DNA of 41,304 nucleotides from Acidimicrobiales bacterium (GCA_031292675.1 JARLGQ010000111.1:1-41304); one strand, 5' to 3'. Shown: positions 24,374-33,124, counted from the stretch's first letter. The notes: generated by a model not told the origin, from the letters alone. Translations and numbers: made by a program.

Positions 24374-25303
24374 GTGAAGGCGGTGATCCTGGCGCTGGCC
24401 GCGAGCTTCTGCACGGCCACCTCGTCGGTCTGCCAGCGGCTGGGAGCGGCAACCGCTCCCGGTGGCGAGCGCCTGAGCCCGCGTCTGCTCCTCTACCTCG
24501 TCCGGCAGCCGATCTGGTTGGCGGGGATCGCCAGCATGATCCTCGGGTTCGTGTTCCAGGTGGCCGCGCTCCATTTCGGTGATCTCGCCCTCGTGCAGCC
24601 GATCCTCGCCTCGGAACTCCTCTTCGTGTTCGCGTACATGGCCCTCATGGGAGCACGTCGGGTGGCGCGCTACGACTGGTTGGCCGCCGTCGCCATGGCG
24701 ATCGGACTCGGGGTATTTCTCTTCACCGCCAGCCCGTCCGGAGGACACCTGCACGCGCCGGCGGCCTCGTGGTGGTTCGCGGGGATCTCCGCGCTGGGGC
24801 TGGCGCTCGTCGCCACAATCGTTGCGTTCACCCCGATGCGGCGCGGCGCGGCGCCGTCACCGGCCCGCAAGGCAGCGACCCTCGGAGTGGCGACCGGGAT
24901 CTCGTGGGGATTCGTGGCGGCGGTGATCAAGGAGCTCAGCTCCCACACCGGTGGGGGCTTCAGCATCTTCCTCACCTGGTCGCCCTATGTCCTGCTGGCG
25001 GTAGGGGCGGCCTCCATGCTGCTGTCGACCCATGCCTTCCAAGCCGGGCCCCTGGCTGCCTCGCAGCCGGGCTTCACCATCGTCGACCCGCTCGTCGCCA
25101 GCCTTCTCGGGGTGTTCATCTTCGCCGAACACCTGCAACTCTCGCCCTTGGCCGTCCTCGTCGAGGCTGCCGCGCTGGGCGCCTTGGTGGCCGGAGTCGT
25201 GGCCATCAGCAGGAGCCAGCTCGTCCAGGGTCAGACCCACGAGGACGAGGCGGGCTTGCGCCCGGTGACCACGACCCTCGACGTGCGCGACGCCTCGGGC
25301 TGA
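24374..25303 (+). CDS. DMT-superfamily (EamA-like) transporter
   Basis: A 309-residue membrane protein with about nine to ten hydrophobic helices in two halves, such as LALVQPILASELLFVFAYMALMG and LAASQPGFTIVDPLVASLLGVFIFAEHL; the repeated x-QP-helix pattern is the DMT signature. The C-terminal ~25 residues are polar. GTG at 24374 is the first start for the first helix. Substrate unknown; actinobacterial relatives are annotated only as DMT family. Confidence 0.85.
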   Translation: MKAVILALAASFCTATSSVCQRLGAATAPGGERLSPRLLLYLVRQPIWLAGIASMILGFVFQVAALHFGDLALVQPILASELLFVFAYMALMGARRVARYDWLAAVAMAIGLGVFLFTASPSGGHLHAPAASWWFAGISALGLALVATIVAFTPMRRGAAPSPARKAATLGVATGISWGFVAAVIKELSSHTGGGFSIFLTWSPYVLLAVGAASMLLSTHAFQAGPLAASQPGFTIVDPLVASLLGVFIFAEHLQLSPLAVLVEAAALGALVAGVVAISRSQLVQGQTHEDEAGLRPVTTTLDVRDASG

Positions 25304-25349
25304 ACGCATTCGGGCCCCTTCTCACCGGTCGGTCACAGGGTCCGAGGCG

Positions 25350-26315
25350 TCAGTGGCGCTGGCTCGACCCGGCGCCGTAGCGATCGGTGAGGCGAAGTCC
25401 CAAGCGGGCCAGATGGGCGCGGACCGCGTCGGGTGCGGTGACCTCGAGGTGGTCGGCCCACCCGGCGAGCTCGGCGGCGACGATCTCGGCTGAATGGCCC
25501 CGAACCTCGACCGCCGTCCGGCCGTCGACGGCAGCCTCACCGAGCGACAGTCGGGTCCCGAACGCGCCGCGCAGGACCCCCACGATGCTCGCGTCGGCAA
25601 CGGCAGTCACCCGACAGGGGGTGCGACGCTCGTCGAGCTCGGCAAGCACCTTCTGCCAGACGGTGGGCAGGTCGAAGTCGGGAGGTCGTCGCACCGGTTG
25701 ACCGGTGAGCACCACGGCTCGTACCCGGCTCACGCGGAACGTTCGCATCCCCGCGTCGGTTCCGGCGATCAGGTACCACACCTGGCGCTTGGCCACGAGG
25801 CCCAGGGGGTGGACCATGCGGTCGCCCGGGTCGCGGTCACGGCCTGCGTAGTGGATCCGGACCTGGACCCCTTCCACGACCGCCTGCTGCAAGGCGGCGA
25901 GATGAGGAGGAGGGTCGATCGGAGGGCGGTCCCAGTCCGAGGCATCGATGATCACCGCCCCTCCTGCTGCCTCGGCGCTGGCCCGGAAGGTCTCGGGGAG
26001 TGCCCGCACGAGCTTGCGAAGGGCGGCTTTCACCTCGGGAGTGGCCGCGCCGGGGCCGGCCACCAGGAACAGGGCGCGAGCCTCGGCGGCGGTCAGCCCG
26101 CTGAGGTCGGTCCGGGCCCCTCCCACGAGGGACCAGCCTCCGCCCCGTCCGGCCTGCGAGTACACCGGCACACCCGCCACGGCCAGGGCTTCCAGGTCCC
26201 GACGTGCGGTGCGGGGGGAAACCTCGAGCTCGGCGGCGACCTCCGCCACCGTGGCCCGGCCCCGGGACTGGAGGAAGAGGAGAGTGGCAACGAGGCGATC
26301 GGCCCGCACCGCCAC
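25350..26315 (-). CDS. HTH regulator with WYL domain
   Basis: A 321-residue regulator. The N-terminal DeoR-type HTH (RADRLVATLLFLQSRGRATVAEVAAELEVSPRTARRDLEAL) leads to a WYL domain with the signature QVWYLIAG near residue 190 and a C-terminal extension (EIVAAELAGWADHLEVTAPDAVRAHLARLG). WYL domains bind nucleic-acid or nucleotide-like ligands. It is divergent from the epoxide-hydrolase-like gene, which is its likely target. A second GTG at 26309 is also possible. Confidence 0.9.
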   Translation of the reverse strand: MAVRADRLVATLLFLQSRGRATVAEVAAELEVSPRTARRDLEALAVAGVPVYSQAGRGGGWSLVGGARTDLSGLTAAEARALFLVAGPGAATPEVKAALRKLVRALPETFRASAEAAGGAVIIDASDWDRPPIDPPPHLAALQQAVVEGVQVRIHYAGRDRDPGDRMVHPLGLVAKRQVWYLIAGTDAGMRTFRVSRVRAVVLTGQPVRRPPDFDLPTVWQKVLAELDERRTPCRVTAVADASIVGVLRGAFGTRLSLGEAAVDGRTAVEVRGHSAEIVAAELAGWADHLEVTAPDAVRAHLARLGLRLTDRYGAGSSQRH

Positions 26316-26422
26316 AGCATCGCGCCGAACATGGTCATCTTGTGGCCAGGTTGGGTTGGCGGATGCCCCGGCCGGCCGGCGGTGCTACGCATGCCGGCAC
26401 CGCCATCGGGAGAGGGGATCGG

Positions 26423-26797
26423 GTGTCCGCACCACCGCTTGACGTCATCACGAGCTTCTGTGGTGCCTGGTCGAGGCTCGACATCGGCGAGTTGATGGGC
26501 TTCTTCCACGAGGACGCCGTGTACCACAACATCCCCGTGGACCCGGTGGTGGGGCGCGACGACATTCGCGCCACGATCGTCGGCTTCACCGCCGGATGGG
26601 ACCGGGTGGACTTCGAAATTCGGCATGCCGTGGCGCAAGGCGAGGTGGTGCTGACCGAGCGGGTGGACCATTTCGTCTCGGCGCAACGCACCGTGAGCCT
26701 CCCCGTCATGGGCACGTTCGAATTGAGCGGTGGCCTCATCAAGGCGTGGCGGGACTACTTCGACCTCAACCAGTTCATGGGCCAGCTCTCGGACTGA
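26423..26797 (+). CDS. Limonene-1,2-epoxide hydrolase-like NTF2-fold protein
   Basis: A 124-residue protein. Residues corresponding to the limonene-epoxide hydrolase site are present: Tyr34 and Asn36 in YHNIP, Arg80 and Asp82 in ERVDHF, and Asp111 in WRDYFD. This supports hydrolysis of an epoxide by a water-activating Asp/Tyr/Asn triad. The GTG start follows AGAGGGG; the frame runs further upstream but through poor coding sequence. The gene is divergent from the WYL regulator. Confidence 0.83.
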   Translation: MSAPPLDVITSFCGAWSRLDIGELMGFFHEDAVYHNIPVDPVVGRDDIRATIVGFTAGWDRVDFEIRHAVAQGEVVLTERVDHFVSAQRTVSLPVMGTFELSGGLIKAWRDYFDLNQFMGQLSD

Positions 26798-26831
26798 TCG
26801 CCCTCTGGACGTGCCGGGCGGACCGGTCCTC

Positions 26832-27704
26832 TCAGCCGAAGTCTTGGGCGAACGCGGCCTGGGATTGGGGGAACTGGGTGATGTCCGAGTCGACCGTCCC
26901 GTCGTAGGAGAAGTACGAGCTGTAGCCGACGTCGTTGCTCGGATTCTCGATGAAGCCGTGCATGAGGTTGATGAAGGTCGGGTCGTCGGCCCCGTTGAGG
27001 CCCCACTCGGGAACACTCACGAATTTGTCGTGGGCCTTGGCGAAATCGACCGTGTACGACAGGCCCCCGACCGTGTTGAGCGTGTCCGCCCAGCTCGATC
27101 CCGGGTTGTCGTACTGGTCCGTGCCGATGTAGTCGACGTACTGGTCGCCGGGGTACGACGCCGCGTAAGAGCCGTTGGTGGGAACCTCGTCGGCGGCCGC
27201 GCACCAGTCGAAGAAGAAATGCTGTCCCGGGACGCTGCGCATGGTCGTCACGATGTCGTCGAAGGCCGTCACGTACTGGGCGGGCGTCGTGTTCTGGACC
27301 CCCCACGAGTAGTACGTCGTCGACCACTCCCATCCGACCCGGAGGATGGCGTAGGCCTGCCCTGCGTTGACCAGGCTCTTCGCCAGCTGCACGTAGACAC
27401 CGAGGTTGGCGGGAGTCTGTGCCGGGCTGCTGTCCTGAGGCGACATGCTCACGCCGAGATAGAGGCGCAGGGACGTCGAGGGTGGCTGATAGGCGCCGAT
27501 CGCGGTCCACGAGGACTGACTGGTGTAGCCCGAGATGCCCTCCACCTCGACGCCGAGGTGGGTGGCCAGGGCGTCCACGTCTCCGGGGCTCTGCGACGGG
27601 ACGAAGAAGCCCAACGCGTTCGATGCCACATGCGCGAGCCCGCACCCCGCCACCGTGGACAGGGCGAGCACCATCAGCGCGGCTCCGATTGCCCCCCTGC
27701 GCAT
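26832..27704 (-). CDS. Secreted GH26-like glycoside hydrolase lipoprotein
   Basis: A 290-residue protein with a lipoprotein signal peptide ending in VAG-Cys21. The fold region carries ILRVGWEWS with Glu126 and VSVPEWGLNG with Glu233, which correspond to the acid/base and nucleophile of GH26 beta-mannanase-type (beta/alpha)8 enzymes. The ATG has GGAGG at an ideal distance upstream. It is predicted to act on an external polysaccharide; similarity to GH26 is limited to the motif regions, so substrate is open. It converges with the epoxide-hydrolase-like gene. Confidence 0.75.
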   Translation of the reverse strand: MRRGAIGAALMVLALSTVAGCGLAHVASNALGFFVPSQSPGDVDALATHLGVEVEGISGYTSQSSWTAIGAYQPPSTSLRLYLGVSMSPQDSSPAQTPANLGVYVQLAKSLVNAGQAYAILRVGWEWSTTYYSWGVQNTTPAQYVTAFDDIVTTMRSVPGQHFFFDWCAAADEVPTNGSYAASYPGDQYVDYIGTDQYDNPGSSWADTLNTVGGLSYTVDFAKAHDKFVSVPEWGLNGADDPTFINLMHGFIENPSNDVGYSSYFSYDGTVDSDITQFPQSQAAFAQDFG

Positions 27705-27877
27705 TGCAGCGCCTCCCCAGGACCAGCGCCCCCCGAAAAGATGGCCCTGAGCAACGATACCGCCTGCCTCCCGGTTTGTGGTTCCCGCAGGACCGGCCCG
27801 GGTGCGGTCGCGGAGCCCGGCACCGACGTCGTCTTGGGTGACCCCGGGCTCCGGGGTGGCGCGGGGATTGCGAGAAT

Positions 27878-28393
27878 ATGGGCGTGCTGAACGTGCGCGA
27901 CGCCAGGCCGGAGGATGCCGCCGGGGTGGCGGGTGTGCACGTGCGCGCATGGCAGGCGGGATATCGCGGCTTGCTCCCCGACCAGTATCTCGACGGCCTG
28001 CGCCCCGAGGACCGCATGGCCCGCTACACCTTCGGTTCGGGGGACCCGAGCCTGCCATCGACGATCGTCGCCGTGGAGGACGGTGCCGTCCGTGGTTTCG
28101 CCACGTCGGGACCGTCCCGAGACGCGGATGCCTCGGACGGGGGAGAGGTCCTCGCCCTCTATGTCGATCCGGGTGCATGGGGACGCGGCGTGGGGCGCCT
28201 GCTGATCGCGGAGGCTCGCACATGCCTCGTGGGACGCGGCATCACCGAGGCCGTCCTGTGGGTCCTCGTCGGCAACGAGCGGGCCCAGCGGTTCTACCGT
28301 GCCGACGGATGGGAGCCCGACGACACCCGGCGCAGGGTGGAAGTCTGGGGCATAGCCGTAGACGAGATCCGGTACCGGCGTCGCCTCCCCTGA
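27878..28393 (+). CDS. GNAT-family N-acetyltransferase
   Basis: A 171-residue acetyltransferase. The acetyl-CoA motif A is ALYVDPGAWGRGVGRLLIAEA, and the motif B region VLVGNERAQRFYRADGW follows. The N-terminus (VRDARPEDAAGVAGVHVRAWQAGYRGLLPDQYLDGL) is common in GNATs near position 5. Acceptor unknown. Transcription direction is opposite to the GH26-like gene. Confidence 0.92.
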   Translation: MGVLNVRDARPEDAAGVAGVHVRAWQAGYRGLLPDQYLDGLRPEDRMARYTFGSGDPSLPSTIVAVEDGAVRGFATSGPSRDADASDGGEVLALYVDPGAWGRGVGRLLIAEARTCLVGRGITEAVLWVLVGNERAQRFYRADGWEPDDTRRRVEVWGIAVDEIRYRRRLP

Positions 28394-28471
28394 TCATTGC
28401 TTTGTCGAGGAGAGAGATCGAACGGCTGGGGCGGGCGACACGTCTGACCGACGACGGGTAGGAAACGCTGA

Positions 28472-28870
28472 ATGGAAGAATCGGCCGCCCGTGAGCTCCT
28501 GGGCGCACAACGACAGGCGACGCTGACCCGCATCTCGGCATTGACCGACGATTTCGAGGGAATCGTCGCCACTTCGTCCGGTTCGAATCTCGATGACGAG
28601 CATGATCCCGAGGGTGCGACGGTGGCCTTCGAGCGGGCTCAGGTCACCGCTCTTCTCGATGGTGCCCGCGCCCATCTCGACGACCTGGACCGGGCCCTGG
28701 CGAGGCTGGCTGCCGGCGCCTATTGGGTGTGCGAACGGTGCAGTGCGCCCATCACGTCGGAACGTCTGAGGGCGAGGCCGGCCATCCGGACCTGCATTCG
28801 GTGCGCGGCGGCTCGGTCACCTCGACTGAGAAAGCAACCGAACCGACCACCGGCGTCCGAGAACGAGTGA
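28472..28870 (+). CDS. DksA/TraR-type zinc-finger protein
   Basis: A 132-residue protein with a helical N-terminal half containing DDEHDPEG (41-48), the acidic tip motif of actinobacterial DksA-like proteins, and a C4 zinc finger Cys87, Cys90, Cys108, Cys111 (CERC ... CIRC). Relatives bind RNA polymerase secondary channel or act as redox sensors. AGGAAA lies 7 nt before the ATG. It stands alone between the GNAT gene and the Rpf-like gene. Confidence 0.88.
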   Translation: MEESAARELLGAQRQATLTRISALTDDFEGIVATSSGSNLDDEHDPEGATVAFERAQVTALLDGARAHLDDLDRALARLAAGAYWVCERCSAPITSERLRARPAIRTCIRCAAARSPRLRKQPNRPPASENE

Positions 28871-28948
28871 CGACGGCCGGCAGTCGACCCGAGTCGTCCA
28901 TATCCGGAGGTCAACCCGTGTTTCTGACTCGGGTGGCGGTCGGTCGGC

Positions 28949-28977
28949 TTGTGATCCCTTGCTTGAATGGCTAGCTT
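28949..28977 (+). promoter_or_regulatory. Promoter of the Rpf-like gene
   Basis: TTGTGA at 28949-28954, 17-bp spacer, TAGCTT at 28972-28977, then 9 nt to the GTG at 28987. Transcription would start within a few bases of the start codon. No ribosome binding site or riboswitch-like leader precedes the gene. Confidence 0.5.
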
Positions 28978-28986
28978 CAATTCACT

Positions 28987-30069
28987 GTGTCTCGCGCCCG
29001 GTTCACACCGACGGCGGGGTTCACCCCAAGAGCGCAAGGCCGACGCAGCGTCTTTGCCGCTCTGTTGTCGACTCTCGTCGTCACGGCTTCCTTGACGGTG
29101 GTCTTCGTCCCCCCACCCGCGGCGGCAGATCAGATCTCGGATCTGAAGGCGCAGGCGACGGCGATCTCCCAAAGCCTCGTTCAGGAGCAGCTTCAGGCGG
29201 GCGCCTACCAACTGCAGTACTCGGTGGCAACACAGAAGGTCGCAGTCGACGCCCACGCCATGACCGAGGTCGACCTGCTGATCAGCCAGAACGAGCAACA
29301 GATCGACAAGGACACGCTCGCGATCCGGCAGCTCGCGATCGTGTCGTACATGAACGGTGGGTCGGTGCTGTCGGACTCCGACAACCTGCTGTTCGGTGGG
29401 AACGAGCAGTCGGGTCAGGTGGCCGAAGAGTACGCCGTCATTGCCGCCGGGAACATTGAAGGAGCGTTGGACCGACTCCACGCCGCCCAACACACCTTGC
29501 AGTTCCACCAGGTGACACTGCAGCAAGAGCAGACCCAGGATCAGTCGGATCAGACGCAACAGGCTTCCGATCTCGCCCGGGCCGAGAGCACCCAACACCA
29601 GATGGAGTTCGTGCACAGCCAGATAACCGGACAGCTAGCCGCGGCTATCGCCCAGCAGGCCGCGGCGCAGGCGGCAACGGCTGCGGCGGCGGTGGCCGCC
29701 GCCCAGAAGGCTGCGCTGGCCGCCGCCCAGAAGGCTGCGCTGGCCGCTGCCCAGAACGCGGCAGCCACCGGATCGACGTCCGGGGTGGCACCATCGAATG
29801 TGGTGGCCGACCCCACTCTCAATCCGTATCTCCAGTGCGTCGTGCAGACGGAGTCGCGTGGGGACTATGGCGCCGTGTCCGCCGACGGGATGTACATGGG
29901 AGCGTTTCAGTTCAGCCAGGCGACGTGGAACCTGGCTGCCGGGGTCGCCGGGCTCTCGGTCTTGGTGGGTGTGCCCCCCAATCGTGCGTCCAAAGCCGAG
30001 CAGGACGCCGTGGCCGTCGCTCTTTACGCCCTCGACGGCAACCGACCATGGCTCGGAGACCGTTGTTAG
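28987..30069 (+). CDS. Secreted Rpf/transglycosylase-like cell-wall protein with coiled coil and Ala/Gln-rich linker
   Basis: A 360-residue exported protein. An N-terminal signal segment (about 20-48, ending PAAA-DQ) leads to a long coiled coil (48-215) like those of cell-wall hydrolases, an Ala/Gln/Lys-rich linker with the repeat AAAQKAAL (around 237-256), and a C-terminal lysozyme-like domain with VVQTESRGDYGAVSADG and GAFQFSQATW. Glu289 is the likely catalytic acid, as in Rpf/transglycosylase-like domains; Cys284 and Cys360 could pair. Role in peptidoglycan remodelling is inferred. Confidence 0.85.
   Translation: MSRARFTPTAGFTPRAQGRRSVFAALLSTLVVTASLTVVFVPPPAAADQISDLKAQATAISQSLVQEQLQAGAYQLQYSVATQKVAVDAHAMTEVDLLISQNEQQIDKDTLAIRQLAIVSYMNGGSVLSDSDNLLFGGNEQSGQVAEEYAVIAAGNIEGALDRLHAAQHTLQFHQVTLQQEQTQDQSDQTQQASDLARAESTQHQMEFVHSQITGQLAAAIAQQAAAQAATAAAAVAAAQKAALAAAQKAALAAAQNAAATGSTSGVAPSNVVADPTLNPYLQCVVQTESRGDYGAVSADGMYMGAFQFSQATWNLAAGVAGLSVLVGVPPNRASKAEQDAVAVALYALDGNRPWLGDRC
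29695..29742 (+). repeat. Two identical 24-bp units in the Rpf-like gene (AAAQKAAL)
   Basis: Perfect tandem duplication of 24 bp encoding AAAQKAAL twice; a third unit decays into AAAQNAAA. It lengthens the linker between coiled coil and catalytic domain. Confidence 0.9.
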
Positions 30070-30302
30070 GAGACGCATCCCGGACCTGATGGGTGCCGGC
30101 GCTCACGCTCCGCTACGTTCCCGGCGCATCGATCGCCGTCAACTCCATCGACTGCTCAGGGGCTCTGGTCGATCTCGAGGGTGTAGGGGCGGCGGCGATC
30201 ACCCGCTGGGCTCGAGGGGCTGCCCCCGACATCGCGATCGCGGTGAGCATTCCCGATGTGGTGTCGGGTGGCTCCGCTGAAGTGGTCGGAGCAGACTGTG
30301 GC

Positions 30303-30683
30303 ATGGCCGAGCTCATCGTCCCCACCGTTCTCCAAGCCGCGGGCACGCCGCCCAAGACGATCTCCGAGTTCGTCGGGAGGCTCGCGACCGGGAGAGCGGA
30401 TGTCTCGGTGGCGGTCATGCACAGTCCCTCCGGGTGGTCGGAGCCGGGCCAGTGTCCCGAGTTCGACGAGTTCACGGTGGTGATCGAGGGAGAAGTGGTC
30501 GTCGACAGCGAGAACGGGTCGATCACCGTGCCGGCCGGACAAGCGTCATGGGCACCAGCGGGGCAGTGGGTGCGGTACTCGACGCCCAAGGGGGGTGGCG
30601 CGCGTTACGTCGCAGTGTGTGTCCCCGCCTTCTCGCCCGCAGCGGTCCACCGCGACGACGAGGTGGACGGCTTCGGGAGCTGA
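30303..30683 (+). CDS. Cupin-domain protein
   Basis: A 126-residue single-domain cupin. The two cupin motifs read SGWSEPGQCPEFDEFTVVIEGEV and SITVPAGQASWAPAGQWVRYS, then YVAVCVPAFSPAAVHRDDE. Metal-binding His residues usual in motif 1 are replaced (SEPGQCPEFDE), so metal binding is uncertain. ATG at 30303 fits the family start; the same frame remains open to a GTG at 30093, but the added residues look low in information. No partner gene is obvious. Confidence 0.75.
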   Translation: MAELIVPTVLQAAGTPPKTISEFVGRLATGRADVSVAVMHSPSGWSEPGQCPEFDEFTVVIEGEVVVDSENGSITVPAGQASWAPAGQWVRYSTPKGGGARYVAVCVPAFSPAAVHRDDEVDGFGS

Positions 30684-30738
30684 CCGGGGCTCGGGGCTGG
30701 ACGGCTGGGACGGCTCGCTCCGGGGCCGGGTGGCCGGC

Positions 30739-31176
30739 CTATTGGCGCGGGGTGAGGTCCAAGTCCGGCGGCGGCGAATCAGGGATCTTCCATCGCAGGA
30801 AGGCCTTGTCATAGAGCTCGTGGTAGGCGTTGGCGGCGTCGACCATGGCCGTGAACGCCGATTCGAATCCCTCCCAATCCTCCGCCTCGATGCACTTGCT
30901 GAGGGCTCCGACTTCGTCAGTGACGAACTTGTCCATGTTCTCGGCGTACTTGGGGCGCAAGAACGCGCCCTTTTCCATGAGATTGACCGCTTCCTTCAGT
31001 TGAAATCGTGCCAAGGCCCGGTTGCCCGCCTTGCCGGCGTAGTAGCACTTCCAGATGCGCGCTCCGACGAGCGGCATGATCTCGGCCATCCCCGGCATGA
31101 GCGATCCGAGCTCGCTCAATGCAAAGGTGCCCTTCCCGGTGTCGATCTCGTGATCGTGGTCGGCGGTGTCTGACAT
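30739..31176 (-). CDS. Conserved-looking helical protein of unknown function
   Basis: A 145-residue, mostly helical soluble protein with segments GARIWKCYYAGKAGNRALARFQLKEAVNLMEK and FVTDEVGALSKCIEAEDWEGFESAFTAMVDAANAYHELYDKAFLRWKIPD. The regular spacing of aromatic and acidic residues suggests a helical bundle. I do not recognise the family. TACTAT lies 9 nt before the ATG, so it may be leaderless. The C-terminal tail is Pro-rich. Confidence 0.7.
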   Translation of the reverse strand: MSDTADHDHEIDTGKGTFALSELGSLMPGMAEIMPLVGARIWKCYYAGKAGNRALARFQLKEAVNLMEKGAFLRPKYAENMDKFVTDEVGALSKCIEAEDWEGFESAFTAMVDAANAYHELYDKAFLRWKIPDSPPPDLDLTPRQ

Positions 31177-31185
31177 GCCGGGAAA

Positions 31186-31191
31186 TAGTAG
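31186..31191 (-). promoter_or_regulatory. Putative -10 element of the helical unknown protein gene
   Basis: Minus strand TACTAT, 9 nt upstream of the ATG at 31176. There is no good ribosome binding site, which supports a leaderless start. The -35 region (about 31209-31214) is not well conserved. Confidence 0.35.
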
Positions 31192-31362
31192 TGCCCGCCT
31201 TTGGGTGCCACCAGAATGCGGCGGCCTTCGCGGGGTCTCCATGACCATCAACCGGGGCACGATGCGGGGGAGGTGTTGTGGCCCCCGAGACCGGTCCTCC
31301 GGAGCGGGTCAGAGCGCGGGTGGGGGTTCCATCCCTGGTGCACGGGTGCGGAACCTGCGACC

Positions 31363-31716
31363 ATGGATCGAGAAGGAAGCGTCGAGCCCATGGTTGGAGA
31401 TCGCCCCGAAGTTCACGTCACTCGCTCGGAGGGATTCGTCGAGCTCGTCAACGCCAGGCACGAGCCCATCGGTGGCCGTCAGAAATGCGAATTCGAGTGG
31501 GAGATCAGTCCCGGCAGGGCCACGGTCCAGCTCCTCACCGACCACGATTTTGCCTTTGCGGCGGCCGAGGGTGCGGTGTCCTATATCTGCATTCGCAACA
31601 AAGACGGCGCACTCCTGTTCATGCTCCGGGTCCCTGATCGAGTGGTGGGCACGGGGATCTTCGGGATCGGGCCTCACCGCTCAGGTCTTGTCCAGTACAG
31701 GAGAAACCTGCCCTAG
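31363..31716 (+). CDS. Small beta-rich protein of unknown function
   Basis: A 117-residue product, predicted beta-rich (FVELVNARHEPIGGRQKCEFEWEISPGRATVQLLTDHDFAF ... SYICIRNKDGALLFMLRVPDRVVGTGIFGI). No family is recognised. ATG at 31363 is used; ATG at 31390 with AGGAA about 10 nt upstream is an alternative. Composition is coding-like and the gene stands between divergent and downstream genes without overlap. Confidence 0.55.
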   Translation: MDREGSVEPMVGDRPEVHVTRSEGFVELVNARHEPIGGRQKCEFEWEISPGRATVQLLTDHDFAFAAAEGAVSYICIRNKDGALLFMLRVPDRVVGTGIFGIGPHRSGLVQYRRNLP

Positions 31717-31863
31717 CCCGTAGGTGTCCGCCCTGCTCCGCAAGAGTCCCTGATCGCCGTCGTCGTGGTGTCCCGAGCCGAACAGGGCCCTTCGGAGGAC
31801 GGGGTGACCGGTAATGTTGTGACGACCACGAATCTGGGTGACACCTAGCGTAGGGGGCGAAAC

Positions 31864-33054
31864 GTGGCCGACCTGTTCGAGCAGTTGGCTGGACCCGTAC
31901 ACCCACGCGTCAAAGCGCTTCGTCCGGCGCGCCCTTCGGAAGGCCCGGTATTTCCCCCTTGGACGGGTCCCGCCCTACGTGTTCTGGGGTTCTACGCCAT
32001 CGTCCGGGCGGCATTGCTCCTCGCCGACTCACTTTCGGCGCGCCTCCAATACCACGGCGAGCTCAGTGGTCCGCTTCTGTCTTGGGATTCCCATCACTAC
32101 CTTCAGGCCGCGGCCAACGGGTACCCCGCCGTTGCTCCTATCCTGGGCGGGCATCTCACGTACAGCAATGCCAACTTCCTGCCGGTGTTCCCACTGCTGA
32201 TCCGCTTCATGGAATTGCTCGGCCTCTCGTCGGTCGGAGCAGCGACATTTGTGTCACTCGTGAGCGGTGCGGTCGCAGTCGTGCTCGTATGGCGACTCGG
32301 GACGGAGCTTTTCGACGAGCAGGTGGGGCGCAATGCCGCCATTCTGTTCACGGTGTTCCCGGGTATGGCAATCGCCTGGGGCCTGTTCTATTCCGAGTGT
32401 GTCGGGCTCGCGCTGGTAGCCGGCTGTCTTCTCCTCATGGTCCGTGAGCGATGGGTCTGGGCCGGTGTCGTTGGCGCCTTGGCCACCGCGACCAACCCGG
32501 CGGCCTTGCCCCTCGTGCTGGCGGCCCTCGTACCCACCGTCCAGGCGCTGCGTCGGCGCGAGGTGCCGCGGTCGTTGCCCACTCTCGTGCTCGTACCCAC
32601 GGGATTCCTGGCCTACGTCGTGTATCTGGGGGTCAAGTACCACGACGCGCTGTACTGGTGGCACCTGAACCACCAGGCGTGGGACACCTCTGTCGACTTC
32701 GGAAAATCGCTCCTCACCCTTCTGCCCCACTTCTGGAAGCTGGGTCTCCCGGGACCGGCTTGGCTCGAGTGGATGGGGCTGTTCGCCGTGGTGGGGGCGG
32801 TCATCGCCTTGGTCCGGGCCAAGGCCCCGGGACTGATCAACGCCTATTGCATCGGTGTCCTCGTTCTGCTCTTCGTGAGCGACACGTCCGGATTCAGGCC
32901 TCGACTGCTCACATGGGCGTTTCCCGCCCTGATCGCGGTGGCCGCCGTCACGCGCCGAAGGGGTTGGCAGCCGATTGCAGTGGCCTTCGCCTGCCTGCTT
33001 CCCATCACGTTCATCGTCTACACGACGCTGGGGAACACGATAGGGGCCCCCTGA
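31864..33054 (+). CDS. PIG-V-like membrane mannosyl/glycosyltransferase (GT-C type)
   Basis: A 396-residue polytopic membrane protein with about nine hydrophobic helices. The first extracytoplasmic loop carries LLSWDSHHYLQAAANGY (Trp74-Asp75 and downstream), matching the WDxxHYxxIAxxGY motif of PIG-V-type mannosyltransferases that use polyprenyl-phosphate sugars. AGGGGG precedes the GTG start. It is followed by the Tat-exported phosphoesterase after 70 bp. Acceptor unknown; a cell-envelope glycan or glycoprotein is likely. Confidence 0.8.
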   Translation: MADLFEQLAGPVHPRVKALRPARPSEGPVFPPWTGPALRVLGFYAIVRAALLLADSLSARLQYHGELSGPLLSWDSHHYLQAAANGYPAVAPILGGHLTYSNANFLPVFPLLIRFMELLGLSSVGAATFVSLVSGAVAVVLVWRLGTELFDEQVGRNAAILFTVFPGMAIAWGLFYSECVGLALVAGCLLLMVRERWVWAGVVGALATATNPAALPLVLAALVPTVQALRRREVPRSLPTLVLVPTGFLAYVVYLGVKYHDALYWWHLNHQAWDTSVDFGKSLLTLLPHFWKLGLPGPAWLEWMGLFAVVGAVIALVRAKAPGLINAYCIGVLVLLFVSDTSGFRPRLLTWAFPALIAVAAVTRRRGWQPIAVAFACLLPITFIVYTTLGNTIGAP

Positions 33055-33124
33055 CTGCAGTGGCGCGCCACGGTGTGCTGAGCCCGTGACCCGTACGGAA
33101 CCTGCGCAGTACGGTGACGCCACG

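Noticed and set aside
30093-30302. N-terminal extension of the cupin protein
   Set aside because: The frame is open, but the residues show no fold-like pattern and the cupin family starts near the ATG at 30303.
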